64,000 bases of DNA from NCBI GenBank assembly GCA_033439265.1, contig JAVTVX010000019.1:21044039-21108038 (forward strand), read 5' to 3'. Shown here piece after piece: positions 38,701 through 51,331 of the stretch. The notes beneath the pieces were generated by a model. That model searched no databases. It was not told the origin of the DNA and saw only the letters and a list, made by a program, of their open reading frames with translations. Every line of letters begins with the position of its first letter. Within the stretch, counting starts at the first letter, position 1. This DNA comes from Dillenia suffruticosa (Eukaryota > Streptophyta > Magnoliopsida > Dilleniales > Dilleniaceae). The translations under genes were made by a program, and so were the position numbers.

Positions 38701-40439
38701 GAGTCTTTAAAGCCACGCGATACATCAAACCCCATTTAGCTGCTTGCGTGAAGCAAACATGCGATAAAGCTCGGCAACTCTCTATAGTTTTTTTCCTCTT
38801 AACTATCTTTTCACCTCATGAATTTATCTAAATCTAAACAACAACAAGCCGGCCATCTCTCTCTCTCTCTCTCACTCTCTCTCTCTCTCTCTCTCTCACT
38901 ATTCTAGAGAAATAGAGAGAGGGTATGTTTGTGTTTGTTTTGAACTAAATTGGCTTTTTAGCGAGGTTGAAACCCAGTTTGCCTTGCAAACAAAAAATGA
39001 AAAGAAAGGATTTTTGAAGAAGAGAGGAGGAAACGTGTCAATGGGTGTGTCTATATACGAACCCTGCGTGTTTTAAGCTGCGTAGAGGGCAAAAGACGCC
39101 AACTCTCTCTCTCTCTCTTCTCTCCCCCCACCCCCTCCTTACGTTGAAAATGACTCAGCTTTTCTTTTATCTTTCTACACAATTAGCCAAAGAAACGGCA
39201 CTTTGCTTTACAATTAATTTCCATTCGAATTACTCATTTGCCCACCAATTTATTTAACTCATTATTGTTTTACAATCTCATCTCTATTCTTCATTTCAAA
39301 TATTTATTGGGACCTCCATGAACATATTCTGTGCGAGAGAGAGAGAGAGAGAGATTTATCGGAGGAGGTTAGGCTTTGAAGGATGGGATGATTGGATAAT
39401 TGAGTCTAAGATCATCACATTGACCCACAACTCTGGAGTTGCAAATATTAATAATGGAAGAAGCAAACTTATGTCTATCTCAAAACCTAAAATTGGGAAG
39501 TTGATTTTGTCCTGATCCAATCATGTGGATGACAACCATTTCCTAATGTGAAAGATTTGACGCATCCTATGGAAATTATGTGACCTCTTTTTCCATGTTA
39601 TAACGTATGATATGACTTCCAAACAGTCACGTATGTTCTCAATTCCATTCATGTTTTAATTAGACAGTAATTAAACACTATTCATGTTGCTTTTTTAGGC
39701 AAGTTTATATGAGTGCAACTTGGACTATAACTTAATCCCATCAAATCTTATTTCTTAAATTAACAATAAATTTACAATATAAACCCTTTTATGATTTAGT
39801 TTTATTTAATACCCAAAACTTGAGTTATTGATTTTTAGGTAACAAGACACCAATATCTCTAAATTCTTTGAAGTTCAAAGTAAAAGAAGACAAACTTGTA
39901 ATTTGTAATTTATAATTAATGTTTCAACTCGTTTGTCAGATCAAAAGAATTATAATTATTTTCTAAAATAAAGTGATATATAAATTTATTTTACATCCAC
40001 AACCGTCTATCAGAATCGTAAAAGAAGTATCGATAATTTTCGGTACTCTCCAAAACAAAATTAAGACGTTCTTTATCTTTTTTTATTATACAAATATTTA
40101 AATATGAAATTATCAAATTATGGAAGAGATTTATATTACTAAACGTTCTCTTAGAGACAACATTCTTTATGATTAATAGTGGTTGAAATTTTTAGAGAGT
40201 GATATAGCACTTATCTATTCGGTAATATAACAATTTTAGTTAATTATAGCATAAGTGATTAGAGAATGTAATTTAGGTTAAATGAAGTAAGAGCATGTCC
40301 ATTTTCAACATTGGTGTGTCATTAATAAAATTAGTGAATTATAAAATTTTTGTGAATAATTCTAAATTACTAAGTCTCAAGGACAATGTTGTAATTTTAT
40401 TATAGGAGGAAAAGAGAAAAATGGAAAAATTGGGGAGAA

Positions 40440-40680
40440 AATGGGACGAAGCCAAAAGCCAATCAAAGTCAAAAGCCAGTTCGGCGTTCAAAGCGATGAG
40501 GCGCGAGCCACTCGTGTACTCTTCCTAATCAGAGACTGCCACGTCATCAGTCGGTGAGCAAAGAACGTAACGGCCTGGTAATCCATGACCTCATCACTCT
40601 CGTGGGCCCTACCTCCATCACCGCCGTTTACTTCATCAGGACACTGCACTGATTCCAAAAATCTAAATTAACAATTAAAA
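40440..40680. promoter_or_regulatory. GC-rich island with TGACGTGGCA motif upstream of LBD18-like
   Basis: The island lies about 2 kb upstream of the LBD18-like start and is clearly richer in G+C than its surroundings. It contains TGCCACGTCA at 40537-40546, whose reverse complement TGACGTGGCA is a G/C-box hybrid typical of bZIP sites, and a CCAAT at about 40459. No coding potential is seen. Confidence 0.35.
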
Positions 40681-41509
40681 AAATCATAGTTTGGATTAGA
40701 CAGCCCTTAATAATTTAAAAAAAAAAAGTGCAATACTAAAATATTTTTCATCAAAAATCTTTTTTTAATATAAATCGTTAAAAATCATTAGTATTATTTA
40801 CATTAATATCAAATATCTTAATTATTTTTCATTAAATATAAAAGAAAATAGACTAATTTTATTATTTCTAACAAAAATTGATACAAAATAATTAATGAAA
40901 ATAAATTCAATATAATATAAATATCTAAAAAAATAAACAATAACAACAATTAAACTAAAAATCTGAACAGAGTTTCCAAGGACGAAGCTGGATATACACC
41001 TATATGATTTGTTTAAAATTATATTTAATTGATGAATACAAATTTAATTAGAAAATAATAATATATAATTATTCTTATGAATATATTCAATAGTTAATCA
41101 GACTCAATCTACAGATAAATAATTATTTAATCTAAAAACTTAAATTTATACAAATATATATAAGTTCCAGATATATTCAAAATACATATAACTTTAAATA
41201 GATTTAGCTGATGGGATGAAAAAAATAAAATTACCATAGTAAGATATTTTATTATTTTTATATTGAAGATATATAATGAATTAAGTTTAAATATGTTTTT
41301 ATTTAATAATGATTAAATGACAATTTTTATACATTTGTCTTAATTTAGTGGGATTTTGTAGTTTAAATAAAAATTTTATTTTTTTCCTTTTTTTTTAGCA
41401 TTACTATATATAATTATAAAAAGGTGATTTATAGTCATTCTCACATTCCGATATTAAAAATAAATAAATAATTGGAGAGAGAGAGAGAGAGAGAGAGAGA
41501 ATTAGAAAC

Positions 41510-41730
41510 AGTGGGTAACGGCGGAAATCCGCGCCGTCCGGTTCTTGTCCAGTCCGTGTGGTGTACAGAGGAAGCAATGACACTCTTTTGATCGTAACAG
41601 ATACTGTGCCAAGTGTCATGCTTTCCTCACCTCTTAACCTTACTTTTCTACCGTACCTGTACGCGGTTGATGACCATATGCTTACGCTCTCCCTACAGTA
41701 AGTGTCTGTCTTTCTTTCTTCGTTGTAATA
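41510..41730. other. Second GC-richer island upstream of LBD18-like
   Basis: About 220 bp of CpG-containing sequence is flanked by a GA repeat (41474-41501) and an ATA/AAT repeat (41728-41752). The frame covering it translates mainly repeats. It may be a regulatory or transposon-derived fragment. Confidence 0.3.
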
Positions 41731-42226
41731 ATAATAATAATAATAATAATAATTATCCTCCTTCCTCGGAATTTGAAACGTTAGGATTTTAGGTTTTCGT
41801 TTCTGTCGGACTATAAAATCCTCTCTCTCTCTCTCTCCTCTCTTTTCTCTCTTTTTTACATTCAATCTCATTCTTACCTTAATGTCAAAACTATTTACGC
41901 GTACCCCTCGAAATAATAATCTGAACAGAAAACAATATATGTCTGACTACAAACTGGACTCCCGAAAAAAAAAATAGAAATAATAATAATAATTAGAGAG
42001 AGAGAAAGTTTTTTAAAAATAAAATACAAAGGAATGTACGATAATGACACGTAAGAAACGTGAGACTAAAGCGTCAAAAACCTTGAAAATTTAGATCCCT
42101 CCTAAGTTTTTTAATTTCATCATGTCACTTGAGAACGTTAACACTGTTCAAGGAATGAAGGACAATGTTTAGCCTAAGCCGTTCGCCGAGTGCAAGCATA
42201 CCCACGTAACACACATTAAACAATGC

Positions 42227-42263
<37 letters not shown>

Positions 42264-43248
42264 GAGTTGTGGTTAGTGTATTTTTCATGTTTGTATGATG
42301 AATTTTTTTTATCATGATATTATTGATATTTTAAATTATATTTTAATTAATTTGATTTGAATATTTATAAAATTTTATTTAAAAAATAATTCTTTTAACG
42401 TAATATTTTTATTATTATATTATAAAATTATCGATTCTAAATATGAAGACTAAAATTTAATTTGTTGTTATTGTTATAAATTTTAAAATCAAAATTTAAT
42501 TAACAGATCTAATATTTTATTTTACATATCAACTATCGATCGATCAGTGTTATAGATCTTTTTCTACGGTGTCCTAAAAAAGTTAAGAAAGGTGATTAGT
42601 GGTACAAAACATTTGTAGAACGCATTAAACCACCCACACCGGTGGACTCTTCCCATATAAGTCTTTACATCTTTTGAGGGGAATCATGTAAGCTGTGAAT
42701 GCCCAAACTTTTACAAACAAGTGATCAATGTAAATCACAAAAACTTTTGTGGGGGACCCTACAGTTCCTCCCTCACTCGTGTGGTCAACATACTTGGAAT
42801 TCATAAAGATGCAAACAACTATAAAGTTAATCAATTTTTAATATTGATTAGAAAGATTAATGAGTTTTAAACTACTCAATGTCGTACTAATCCACGACAA
42901 ACAATATGTTAATTTATATAGTTAATTACTTGGGGAGCTTTAGGAAGGACGTATGATTATTCAAACTTTTGAGAAATCAAAGGGGTCAAGTTCAGGACGA
43001 AGAACTTGGACTAACCCTATATCATGACTGTTTTTGGATTATTTTATATAGCATTCATATATATATATTATAGTAATTAACGGACAGTTGATCTGATAAA
43101 AAAAATATTAGATTTCTAAATCAAAACTTGGATTCGAATAATAGGAATAGAAAAAAAAATTATATTGAAAAAGTTTTTCTTATAGAAGGTTCGATCGTAA
43201 CTTATGTTGGATCAATAAGAGTATAGTTTCATATACCGATCGATAAAT

Positions 43249-43262
<14 letters not shown>

Positions 43263-43309
<47 letters not shown>
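43263..43309. repeat. AT dinucleotide microsatellite
   Basis: An alternating AT run about 47 bp long follows an A-rich stretch. Confidence 0.95.
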
Positions 43310-43314
<5 letters not shown>

Positions 43315-43763
43315 CAAAGTTTCTATAGATCTATTTTGTATTGTTTATTTTTATAAGGGTTTATTATTTTTCGGGATTGGAATTCATGATAGGGTCTGCA
43401 CTACCTACCTGTTTGCTTCTCTGGGATACAGCTTCAAAATTCAGATTTCAATTATGATCACAGCATGTGGGCAAAGACTAAAAGTAGAGTTCAGAAATCA
43501 CACTTATCGGTGATTTTCCTTTTTTTCATTTTCTCTTTTTCTTTTGTTGGTATAGAGGTATCTGAATTGCCCAACAAAGACTTTCCCTTATACTATTATT
43601 TTTAATATATATATTTTGAATTTTACCAACCGAATTAATTAAGTTTTTGATCAGTTTTATGACAGATTGAACAATAAACCCTACCTAGAGAGCAAAATAT
43701 TACCTTCCTTCAGGGCACTAGTTTAAATCACTAAGCTTTAGTTTAATAGTAATAGATAATGTT

Positions 43764-43880
43764 AGGCCTGGATAGCCGAGTGGTAAAAAACTTTTACTCA
43801 AATATTTATTCCAAAATTTAGTATTCACATTTTGGTAGGCGTGTGTATTTTTATGATTTACGCGACTGTTATGTAACCAT
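43764..43880 (+). repeat. SINE-like repeat copy with box A-like start
   Basis: The copy begins with GCCTGGATAGCCGAGTGG, which contains an RNA polymerase III box A-like TAGCCGAGTGG, and continues with the family core CTTTTACTCAAATATTT. There is no box B or cloverleaf, so this is not an intact tRNA. Copies lie at 6188, 44385 (inverted) and 47698. Confidence 0.5.
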
Positions 43881-44384
43881 CAAAATAGACAATGTCAGAG
43901 TCTAAGTGGGAATATGAGTTTAGAGGAGCCCTAGTTAGATTAGTTTGAGCAATGATGTAACTTGAAAAGGTTGCGCCCATCTTTACTTGTAGAAGTAAAA
44001 GTGTTTATTTTTTATTCCCTTTGAATTTGTTCGATTGATCTTTAAATACAATAATTCCCTTTAAAGGGTAAGGAAATGTTTTGAATTTGGAAATTTCATA
44101 TATTAAGAGAAGCAATTCACGCTGGTGAATGTCTCTTTCCCATCCTAAGAAAACCAAGACCCTACACTAAATGTGTTCCACGTCGGAATCCCACAACTAC
44201 ACATAGGATGGTCTTATGGTTGAGTTAAGTTGGTGATTTGGATTCAAGTCTGATAGGTTTGCTTCGTGTCATGTTTCTTTTAAGGTATAAGCAAGGAATT
44301 GGGTTCCACATTGGATCATTAGTCATCCAACTCTCATTGTTTGGGATGTTTTTATCCATTAAACTTTTTTTTTTTTTTTTTTTT

Positions 44385-44494
44385 ACACAGTGTTATAAAA
44401 ATCGTAAAAAAATATATATTTATGGAAATTTGAATATAAGATTTTGAGAAAAATACTTGAGTAAGGATTTTTTACCAATCAGGTGTCCCTACCG
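44385..44494 (-). repeat. SINE-like repeat copy, inverted
   Basis: On the minus strand it reads GATTGGTAAAAAATCCTTAC then TCAAGTATTTTTCTCAAAAT and an AT-rich tail, paralleling the copy at 43764-43880. The two lie about 500 bp apart in opposite orientation. Confidence 0.5.
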
Positions 44495-47400
44495 ACAAAA
44501 ACTCTATTAAACCTTTTCTTCTTTTAGTATCCTACATAAAATTCAAAGCCCACTTTTTCTCTAGGCAATGCTCATAGTCATAAGTTTATCAAAGAAAATT
44601 TTATGTATTTTTATATAATAAGTTATTCCAACATTTTTCTCTTTTTTTATAATTATAAATTTTTTGTAATAATCAGATAATTTTATTTCACGTAATCATT
44701 AAATAAATTAAAATTACTATTAAAACTCGAAGTATATTTCTTTTTATACCGCATGTCAACCCAACCCAAATGTTGTAAAGTCATCAAGGAGATAGAAAAT
44801 TAGCATCATAACAAGAGAAAGGCATATTGTGTATCTTTTGACCAGAGTAACATCTGACGAGCAATATCTCACATAAAAGTTGAACTCTTTATATATCATA
44901 CCATACCTATTAGTTGCAAAGGAGTGTCAAGTGTGTTCTATCAAAGTTGTCCCTTGCTTTTCTACCTCTCTTTGTTTTTGAATTTAGGGTTGTGGTCCAG
45001 TTGAAACCCTAAAGTTTCTGTGAGCTTTCCTGAATTGATAGGCAACAAAATCGAGCATGCTGTATGTACATGTGCTTTTTATACCATATTTCTCAAATCC
45101 ATTTGTGTTCGTCACCTTTTATAAATACCAACAAAATATTATAAAATTATAAATAAATCGATAATCGAATCATTCCTGAATGGTTCATCACTCGATTTGT
45201 TTAAATTTGTTGCATAAATTATGAAAATTTCGATAAATAAATTAAATAGAATATGATTTTTAAATTTATTGCATAAATTATGAAAATTTGTGCCCAATAT
45301 TTTTCTGTCAACTAAAAAACAGCATTCCTAAATTCAAACCAAAAATTTGGGGGGTAGCTAAATGTTTGGCACAAAAGAACAGTCGAGTTCACATCAACCA
45401 TGTTGCCCACATCAAATCAAGTTGAGGGAGAAAAATGGAGTGAGCTCTGTGTTTGGTTGGGTGCAGTCTAACCATTTCACCGCCCATGGTTGCTTCCCAC
45501 CAACCAATCATAGCCTTTCGTCGATGGAATTGTGGAGCACAAAATGTGACTTTGGGTAGCCATTTCTCACATGGTCATGCCCAATGAGAGACAATTAATA
45601 CATTATTCTTGCGCTCCAAACATGTTGTCAACATTAACACAATTACTACGGACGAACTATGCTCAATTGACACCGGCCTCTTCCCCCTTTAAACCTTTAA
45701 AATTTTCGAATTCAAATCTCTCCTATATTAAAAAAAAAGAAAAGAAAAACAAAAACTTAGCACAAGTACTTTGAGTAATAGTCGGCCCAATTTGATATAA
45801 TTTTTTTATATTATACCGATTTGTATCCGGATTCATACTCTAATTAATACAATTCGAAAATTACAATAACTCATTTAAGGGAATTATCTTTTCAATGTAG
45901 TTTTTTTCATACCCAAGTCATGAGTCTAGTTCGAGAACTGGTTAAGGGACCTAACATCATATTTTATTAAACCAACTGTCTGTTAATCTAATTTGATGTA
46001 TTATCATGAATTGATTTTGATCCGTCAATAGAAAAATCTCCTAAAATTGATCTCTTCGCAAATCGTCTAACGGAATCACAGAAACCCACTTCAAATTTTT
46101 ATATATGTCCTTTTGTTTTTCTTTTTGCTGATGAAGATTACTGGCAAAAGGCACCCACTGGATTGGGGGAACGATACATACATATTTTTTAGGGGACTAG
46201 GGGAATGATGCCACTGAGGCAGACCAAAATTCCCCACCTTGTGCTAAATTTGGGCTTGGATTATACAAACTTCACTTTCGAATTTGGATTTGGATTTTGG
46301 GCTTGGGACCTAGACAATGGGCTTCGACCTGAAAATTCCCCAACTGTTGCACCATCCGACATTTTTTTTTTTTTCGTTCTTTTATTGGACTACCGATATC
46401 TAAAAATTTAACTAATTTGATTCAATTAACTTTAAAATATAATTTAGGAACCGACTCTCCCTGTGCTGAATTCAAAATTTTAATAAAGAGAATTTATTGT
46501 TATATCACTAAACTCACTAAACTCATGTATCATTGGTGAGTCACGCGACATCTATTCCTATCGCAAATCATTTTGAATACTCAATCTGTGATACTAGATC
46601 GGGATTCTAAATCTACTTAAAAATGATAAGGGGACCCTCAAATGTGCTAGGAGCAAAAGAATATAACATTCATATAATTAAACTATAATTCAGGAGCTTC
46701 CATGATTAATTGTGTCTATATATAGTATGACGAATGACGAATACAGATGTGAGATGCATTTGTAACAGTTGATCAGTATAATATTTAATTTTGAAAGAAT
46801 ATGGTTGAATCTATTCCCAACCTGTAAACATTCAATTATGCAGAGGGTACAAGTACAACATTTGAGCTACAACTAGACTAGGGGAAGTTATTTCAAAAGC
46901 AAGGGACCATGGAAATGTAACATCTCCAATTGAGCCTATGGTGACATGACACATAATTTTGTTTCCCCATATCCCAGTTGTTGCACCATGGATTGGTGCC
47001 TGTTTGGGAGGAAGGAATTCAGGGCCTAACATACCCCCCTCTCTCTCTCTCTCACTCATTTTAAGTAGATCTTTTGTATCAGTATGTTTGATAGATAAAA
47101 ATATTATATTTTTTAATTAAATATCGAGTTTAAAATTTAGAAATAAAAATACTATTATGAGAGCTCTCCTTAGATTGTACTCAATAATAATCGAATTGAA
47201 TTAATAAGTATGAATACATTTTGTGTTTTTTTTTTTTTAAAGAAAAAGGGTCTTTTGCTGGTGCATTTGAATTTTGACCCGTTAAATTTCAAAGCAAAGA
47301 ACAGTAATGGAAGTCTTATCCTAAGGCATAGGTACGCCTGAAGAGGGTCATGGAAAAAGCCTTCAATTGCTGGGCCTGAATCTACCCCAATAGCCTCATT

Positions 47401-47697
47401 GACGGATGGATTTGTAACCATCAGTCCAAGCAACCTAGCATGGTAGATTAGGTTGCGTGAACTCTATTCAACGAGGGAGTTGCAGGAATTTTTTTGACTC
47501 GTCTCAAACTCTGCCCCCCCCCCCCCCCCAAAAAATTTTTAGCTATATTCGTATTTATTTGATGAAAAAATAATTTAAAATTTCATATTTTCACTGCAAT
47601 ACATTGCGCAGGGCCAAGCGCCAGAACCCCTTTTCATTTCAGATATTTTTTTTTTCAAAAGAAAATAATAATAATACTTTTTTAAAAACACTCGAAT

Positions 47698-47790
47698 GAT
47701 CAAAAAAACTCTTATTTAAATATCTTTTTTGATATCTAATATTTAAATTTTCATAAACGTATATATTTTTATAATTTTTATAACTTCCAT
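47698..47790 (+). repeat. SINE-like repeat copy
   Basis: It shares CTTATTTAAATATCTTTTTT and CATAAACGTATATATTTTTA with the other copies. The 5' part is degraded. Confidence 0.45.
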
Positions 47791-47814
47791 TCACCTAACA
47801 AATAAAGATGACAA

Positions 47815-47815
47815 T

Positions 47816-47857
<42 letters not shown>
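47815..47857. repeat. TAA trinucleotide microsatellite
   Basis: About 14 units of TAA are directly visible, immediately after a SINE-like copy. Confidence 0.93.
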
Positions 47858-47858
<1 letters not shown>

Positions 47859-49452
47859 TCTATTTTCATCATAATTTTATATTATTTTTTTAGCATGGGG
47901 CGTGTAATTAAGATTCACCCAAAAGTGAAAAGTGAGAAGATGAGGAATGTACTGTCTGAAGGGAAAAGGGAAAGGGAGACTGTTCCTGGTCTGATGCACA
48001 CCATTTTTACCTGATAGCTAATGCCACTATAGCTCAACGTGTCCATATTTCCAAAGGGGTTACAATTACAAAGGTGAAATTTAAAAACTTTTCTCTTCTT
48101 GTTATTGATATTGTGATTATTTATTTTTCCATTAACAATTTTTCATTGTTGATGCATTTTTAACGACCATTATACCTGTTTCTCTTTTCTGATCAGATGA
48201 AAACCTTTTCTCTTTCTATATTCCCTTTTCTGGTCATTTACATCTCTTTCTCTCTCTTTCCATCTCTCTTCTCGATCAATTTTCTCCCTTCTTTCTTGTC
48301 TCTTTTCTCTTCTCAGTCTCTTCACGATCTCTCTTTCTCTTTCTATTCAATCGATTTTCTCTCGGTTCCTTTCTTTTTTTTTTCAATCTTCCATTTTCTT
48401 TCTCTTCTCTCTCATTTTTATCTTTAGAGAAGAATTGATGAGAAGAAAGAGTAAAAGATTGAAAGCGGAACAAAGCTCTCTTTTATCTCTTCTCTCCCAT
48501 CTTTACCCTGAATGAATGCCGAAGACAAGAGAAAGAAAAAAAAAAGATGAGTAAAATAGTCATTTTACGCATCGATTAGGAGTGAAAATTTTAATATTAA
48601 GACTCAATTTAATTTACGTTATTCTTTTTTCTCTCTCTTTTATATCGGTCTTTCAAAGATTTCAAAATTTAGAATTAAAACTCAATTTGTTATTATGAAT
48701 AATGAATGAAAAATTGCAAACCAGAATCCCAGTTCAAAGTATATCAAACTAAAAGGAAAATTTTTCTCTATCCACGACTTAAATTAATTTTTCTTTAACT
48801 TTGGTAAAACAAAATTTAACAAATGATCGACTCATTCCATGTGTAAGTCATGGTTCCGCTCGTCAAAAATTAGTCTTTTTCCTTATTTAATTAAATAAAT
48901 TAAACATAATATAATTGTCGAATTTATTAATTAAATAAATTAAACTTAAGTATAAGTTCTAATTTATTTATGCATAATAATTAATTTTATCTAAAATTGG
49001 TTCAATTCATTTAAATAGGTAAAAATATCAAATTTTAGTATACTTTTTTACTCATTTACAGAACAAGATTTTGCATTAATACACCTTGTTTAGAAAACTA
49101 AGTTTAAATATCTTCTGATTTGATTTCAACTTTTTTGTATTTAATCTCTAATTAAATTTATTTTAAAAACAAATAACTTTTAATTTTTAATTTCATTAAG
49201 GTAGATTAGAGATCGCTTTGAAATTGCATTTTAAGACATTGATTTCCATGCTTGACGTTTGAAACAAGTTGTTTGACTCTCACACTGCATATTGCTTTTT
49301 TTTTTTTTTTATTAAACTTGATCACGGTATTCGAAAAACTGTCTAATTAAGTTTGACTAGTTATAGAAGTTAATTTAGGGGCTGACTCTTCCGATACCTA
49401 TTTTTTCATATCACACACTCGAATTCGACACTTTGGCTAAATGAGTTTACTG

Positions 49453-49760
49453 TAGGGGTGTATTTGAATCAAACCGAATTTGAGTATGTCTCGAATTCGA
49501 ACTCGAATTCGAACTCGAATTTTTTAATCGAATTCAAACTTGAGCTCGAGCTTGAACTCAAACTCGATGATTAATTTGTATATATATAATATATATTCTA
49601 TTTAATTTAATTTTTTATATTATAATAATACATAAATATATATATATATATATATATAATATATTAATATATATTATTGAGTTACTCGATAAGTTTTCAA
49701 ATTTAAAATTCTATTACTTGAACTCGATTCGATTGTATCACGAACTCGACTCAAATTCAG
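49453..49760. repeat. TCGAA-type subrepeats, possible hAT-like end
   Basis: The segment opens with TAGGGGTGTATTTGAATC, similar to hAT terminal sequence, followed by clustered GAACTCGAATTC units and CTCGAGCTTGAACTC, an AT repeat near 49632-49659, and a second cluster of ACTCGATTCGA-like units. No matching inverted end was found, so the element may be truncated. Confidence 0.4.
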
Positions 49761-49949
49761 TCAAAATTGAATTATATATTTTTAAAATTTTTTCAAACTT
49801 TACAATTATATATTTTTAAAATTTTTATCTTACCCATTCTTTTTTTCCCCTTTTCTTCTCATTCCTTTTGTCTCATGACCCCAACAAAAAATTATTTAAT
49901 TCAATAATTATATATATAGAAAACTTACCTACCACCTCTATTAAGAGAG

Positions 49950-49993
<44 letters not shown>
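49950..49993 (+). repeat. A44 homopolymer
   Basis: Forty-four consecutive A residues are present. This may be a retroposon poly(A) tail or simple homopolymer expansion; no retroposon body was recognised upstream. Confidence 0.9.
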
Positions 49994-49995
<2 letters not shown>

Positions 49996-50255
49996 CAAAA
50001 CCAAAATAAGAAAGACCCTTCTCAAAAACAACCAACTCAAGCTAAACGAGACTGGGCGTGCATGGCCAATCATCGCGCGTTCAATCACCCAAACTCAAAC
50101 GCGACAACAAGGTAAGAATACCCTCTACTCATTCGACATTCATCATTATCCGCTCATGCACATAAAGGTAAAAACAGTAACCAACAGTAGAGAGAGAGAG
50201 AGTGGAAAAGACAGGAGAGAGGAAAGAGGACGATAGGACGGGGGGATGTTTGTCC

Positions 50256-50274
50256 CACGTGGGGTTGGCACGTG
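50256..50274. promoter_or_regulatory. Paired perfect G-boxes upstream of LBD19-like
   Basis: Two CACGTG cores at 50256-50261 and 50269-50274 each lie in a CACGTGG context and are 13 bp apart start to start, about 1.06 kb upstream of the LBD19-like ATG. bHLH and bZIP factors bind such sites; function is inferred. Confidence 0.5.
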
Positions 50275-50455
50275 GGCACAACTGCGGCGGTTGGGGAAGA
50301 GGTTGCTGCCTACTCTACTGCCACCTCATATTTGCATTACAATCCCCCACCCTACTGTGCTTGTTTGTGTCTATGTTTTGCTTCACGCAAGCGCCTCTCC
50401 CCCAACACACAACACTGCTCTTCCCCCCCGCCCCCCTTCTCCCTTCTCCCTTCTC

Positions 50456-50459
<4 letters not shown>

Positions 50460-50545
<86 letters not shown>
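50460..50545. repeat. CT microsatellite, 86 bp
   Basis: A pure CT run is preceded by a short TCTCCCT repeat (about 50435-50459), about 790 bp upstream of the LBD19-like ATG. Confidence 0.96.
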
Positions 50546-50548
<3 letters not shown>

Positions 50549-51331
50549 CCACTTCGTATTTGCATTACAATAAAAAAGATTTATTCATTCTTTTAAAGAT
50601 ATAATTAAATTCATGAAATTTTATATTACAAAATTACCATTTGCAATAAGAAATTTTTATCATAATATTTTTTGAGCATTAGAGTGTAAAAACTGATGAT
50701 AAATAAAATATTTTAAATAATTTTTCACAGTTTGAGTTGTTTAATACTTACAAAATAAATAAAACTCATATTTTCTCTCACAAATTTACCGGTATATCAA
50801 TTTAAATGAAAATAGTAACTTTGTTTTGTACGATTTTTTTAAAAAAAAAAATTGAATAATTATTAATTTTCCTATTTTTTATTATTTGGTTTGTCAAAAA
50901 TTTTATTATTTTAAAATACTCTCTAGGCTTTCTTAATTTTTAATTTTATATATTATTTTCTTTTCGAACACATCTATGTATGTGTGTGACAATTCTAGTT
51001 TTTTCCTTTTAAATAATAAAAAGCCTTTTCCTACTAAACAAAGACTGCAACAACCAAGTACTCGTTCAAGATGACTCAACCCAACCCTCTCCCTCCCCAC
51101 TCCAACAAGAGCTTATGCTTAAAACAGACTTTGTTAATTATCAACTTAACTAGTAAAAACCAAACAAACCCGAACCCTCTCTTTCTCTCTCTAAATACCA
51201 AAAACCCACCTCTATCTCTCTCTCTCTCTCTCTCTCTCCCCAACCCCACGAAAGTAAACTCTAAGAACAAGAAATACCCTTATCTCTCTCTTGACATCTC
51301 CTCAATTAGAGAGAGAGAGAGAGAGAGAGAG

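Larger units (their letters stand above)
38708..51331. other. Shared upstream spacer of the divergent LBD pair
   Basis: No credible protein gene lies in this 12.6 kb. It holds a CT microsatellite at about 38854-38899, GC-richer islands at about 40440-40680 and 41510-41730, and an AT repeat at 43263-43309. SINE-like copies lie at 43764-43880, 44385-44494 and 47698-47790. A TAA repeat is at 47815-47857, TCGAA-type subrepeats at 49453-49760, an A44 run at 49950-49993, paired G-boxes at 50256-50274 and an 86 bp CT repeat at 50460-50545. Confidence 0.65.

Noticed and set aside
41404..41871. 155-residue minus-strand frame with Tyr run
   Set aside because: It is composed of GA, ATA and CT repeat translations around a GC-richer island, with no domain seen.
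43764..43840. tRNA-Leu or tRNA-Ser gene
   Set aside because: Only a box A-like segment is present. There is no acceptor stem pairing, anticodon arm or box B, and the sequence matches a repeat family.
50202..50604. Overlapping frames of 110-123 residues in three frames
   Set aside because: All are translations of the 86 bp CT repeat (Ser-Leu runs) with unrelated flanks.
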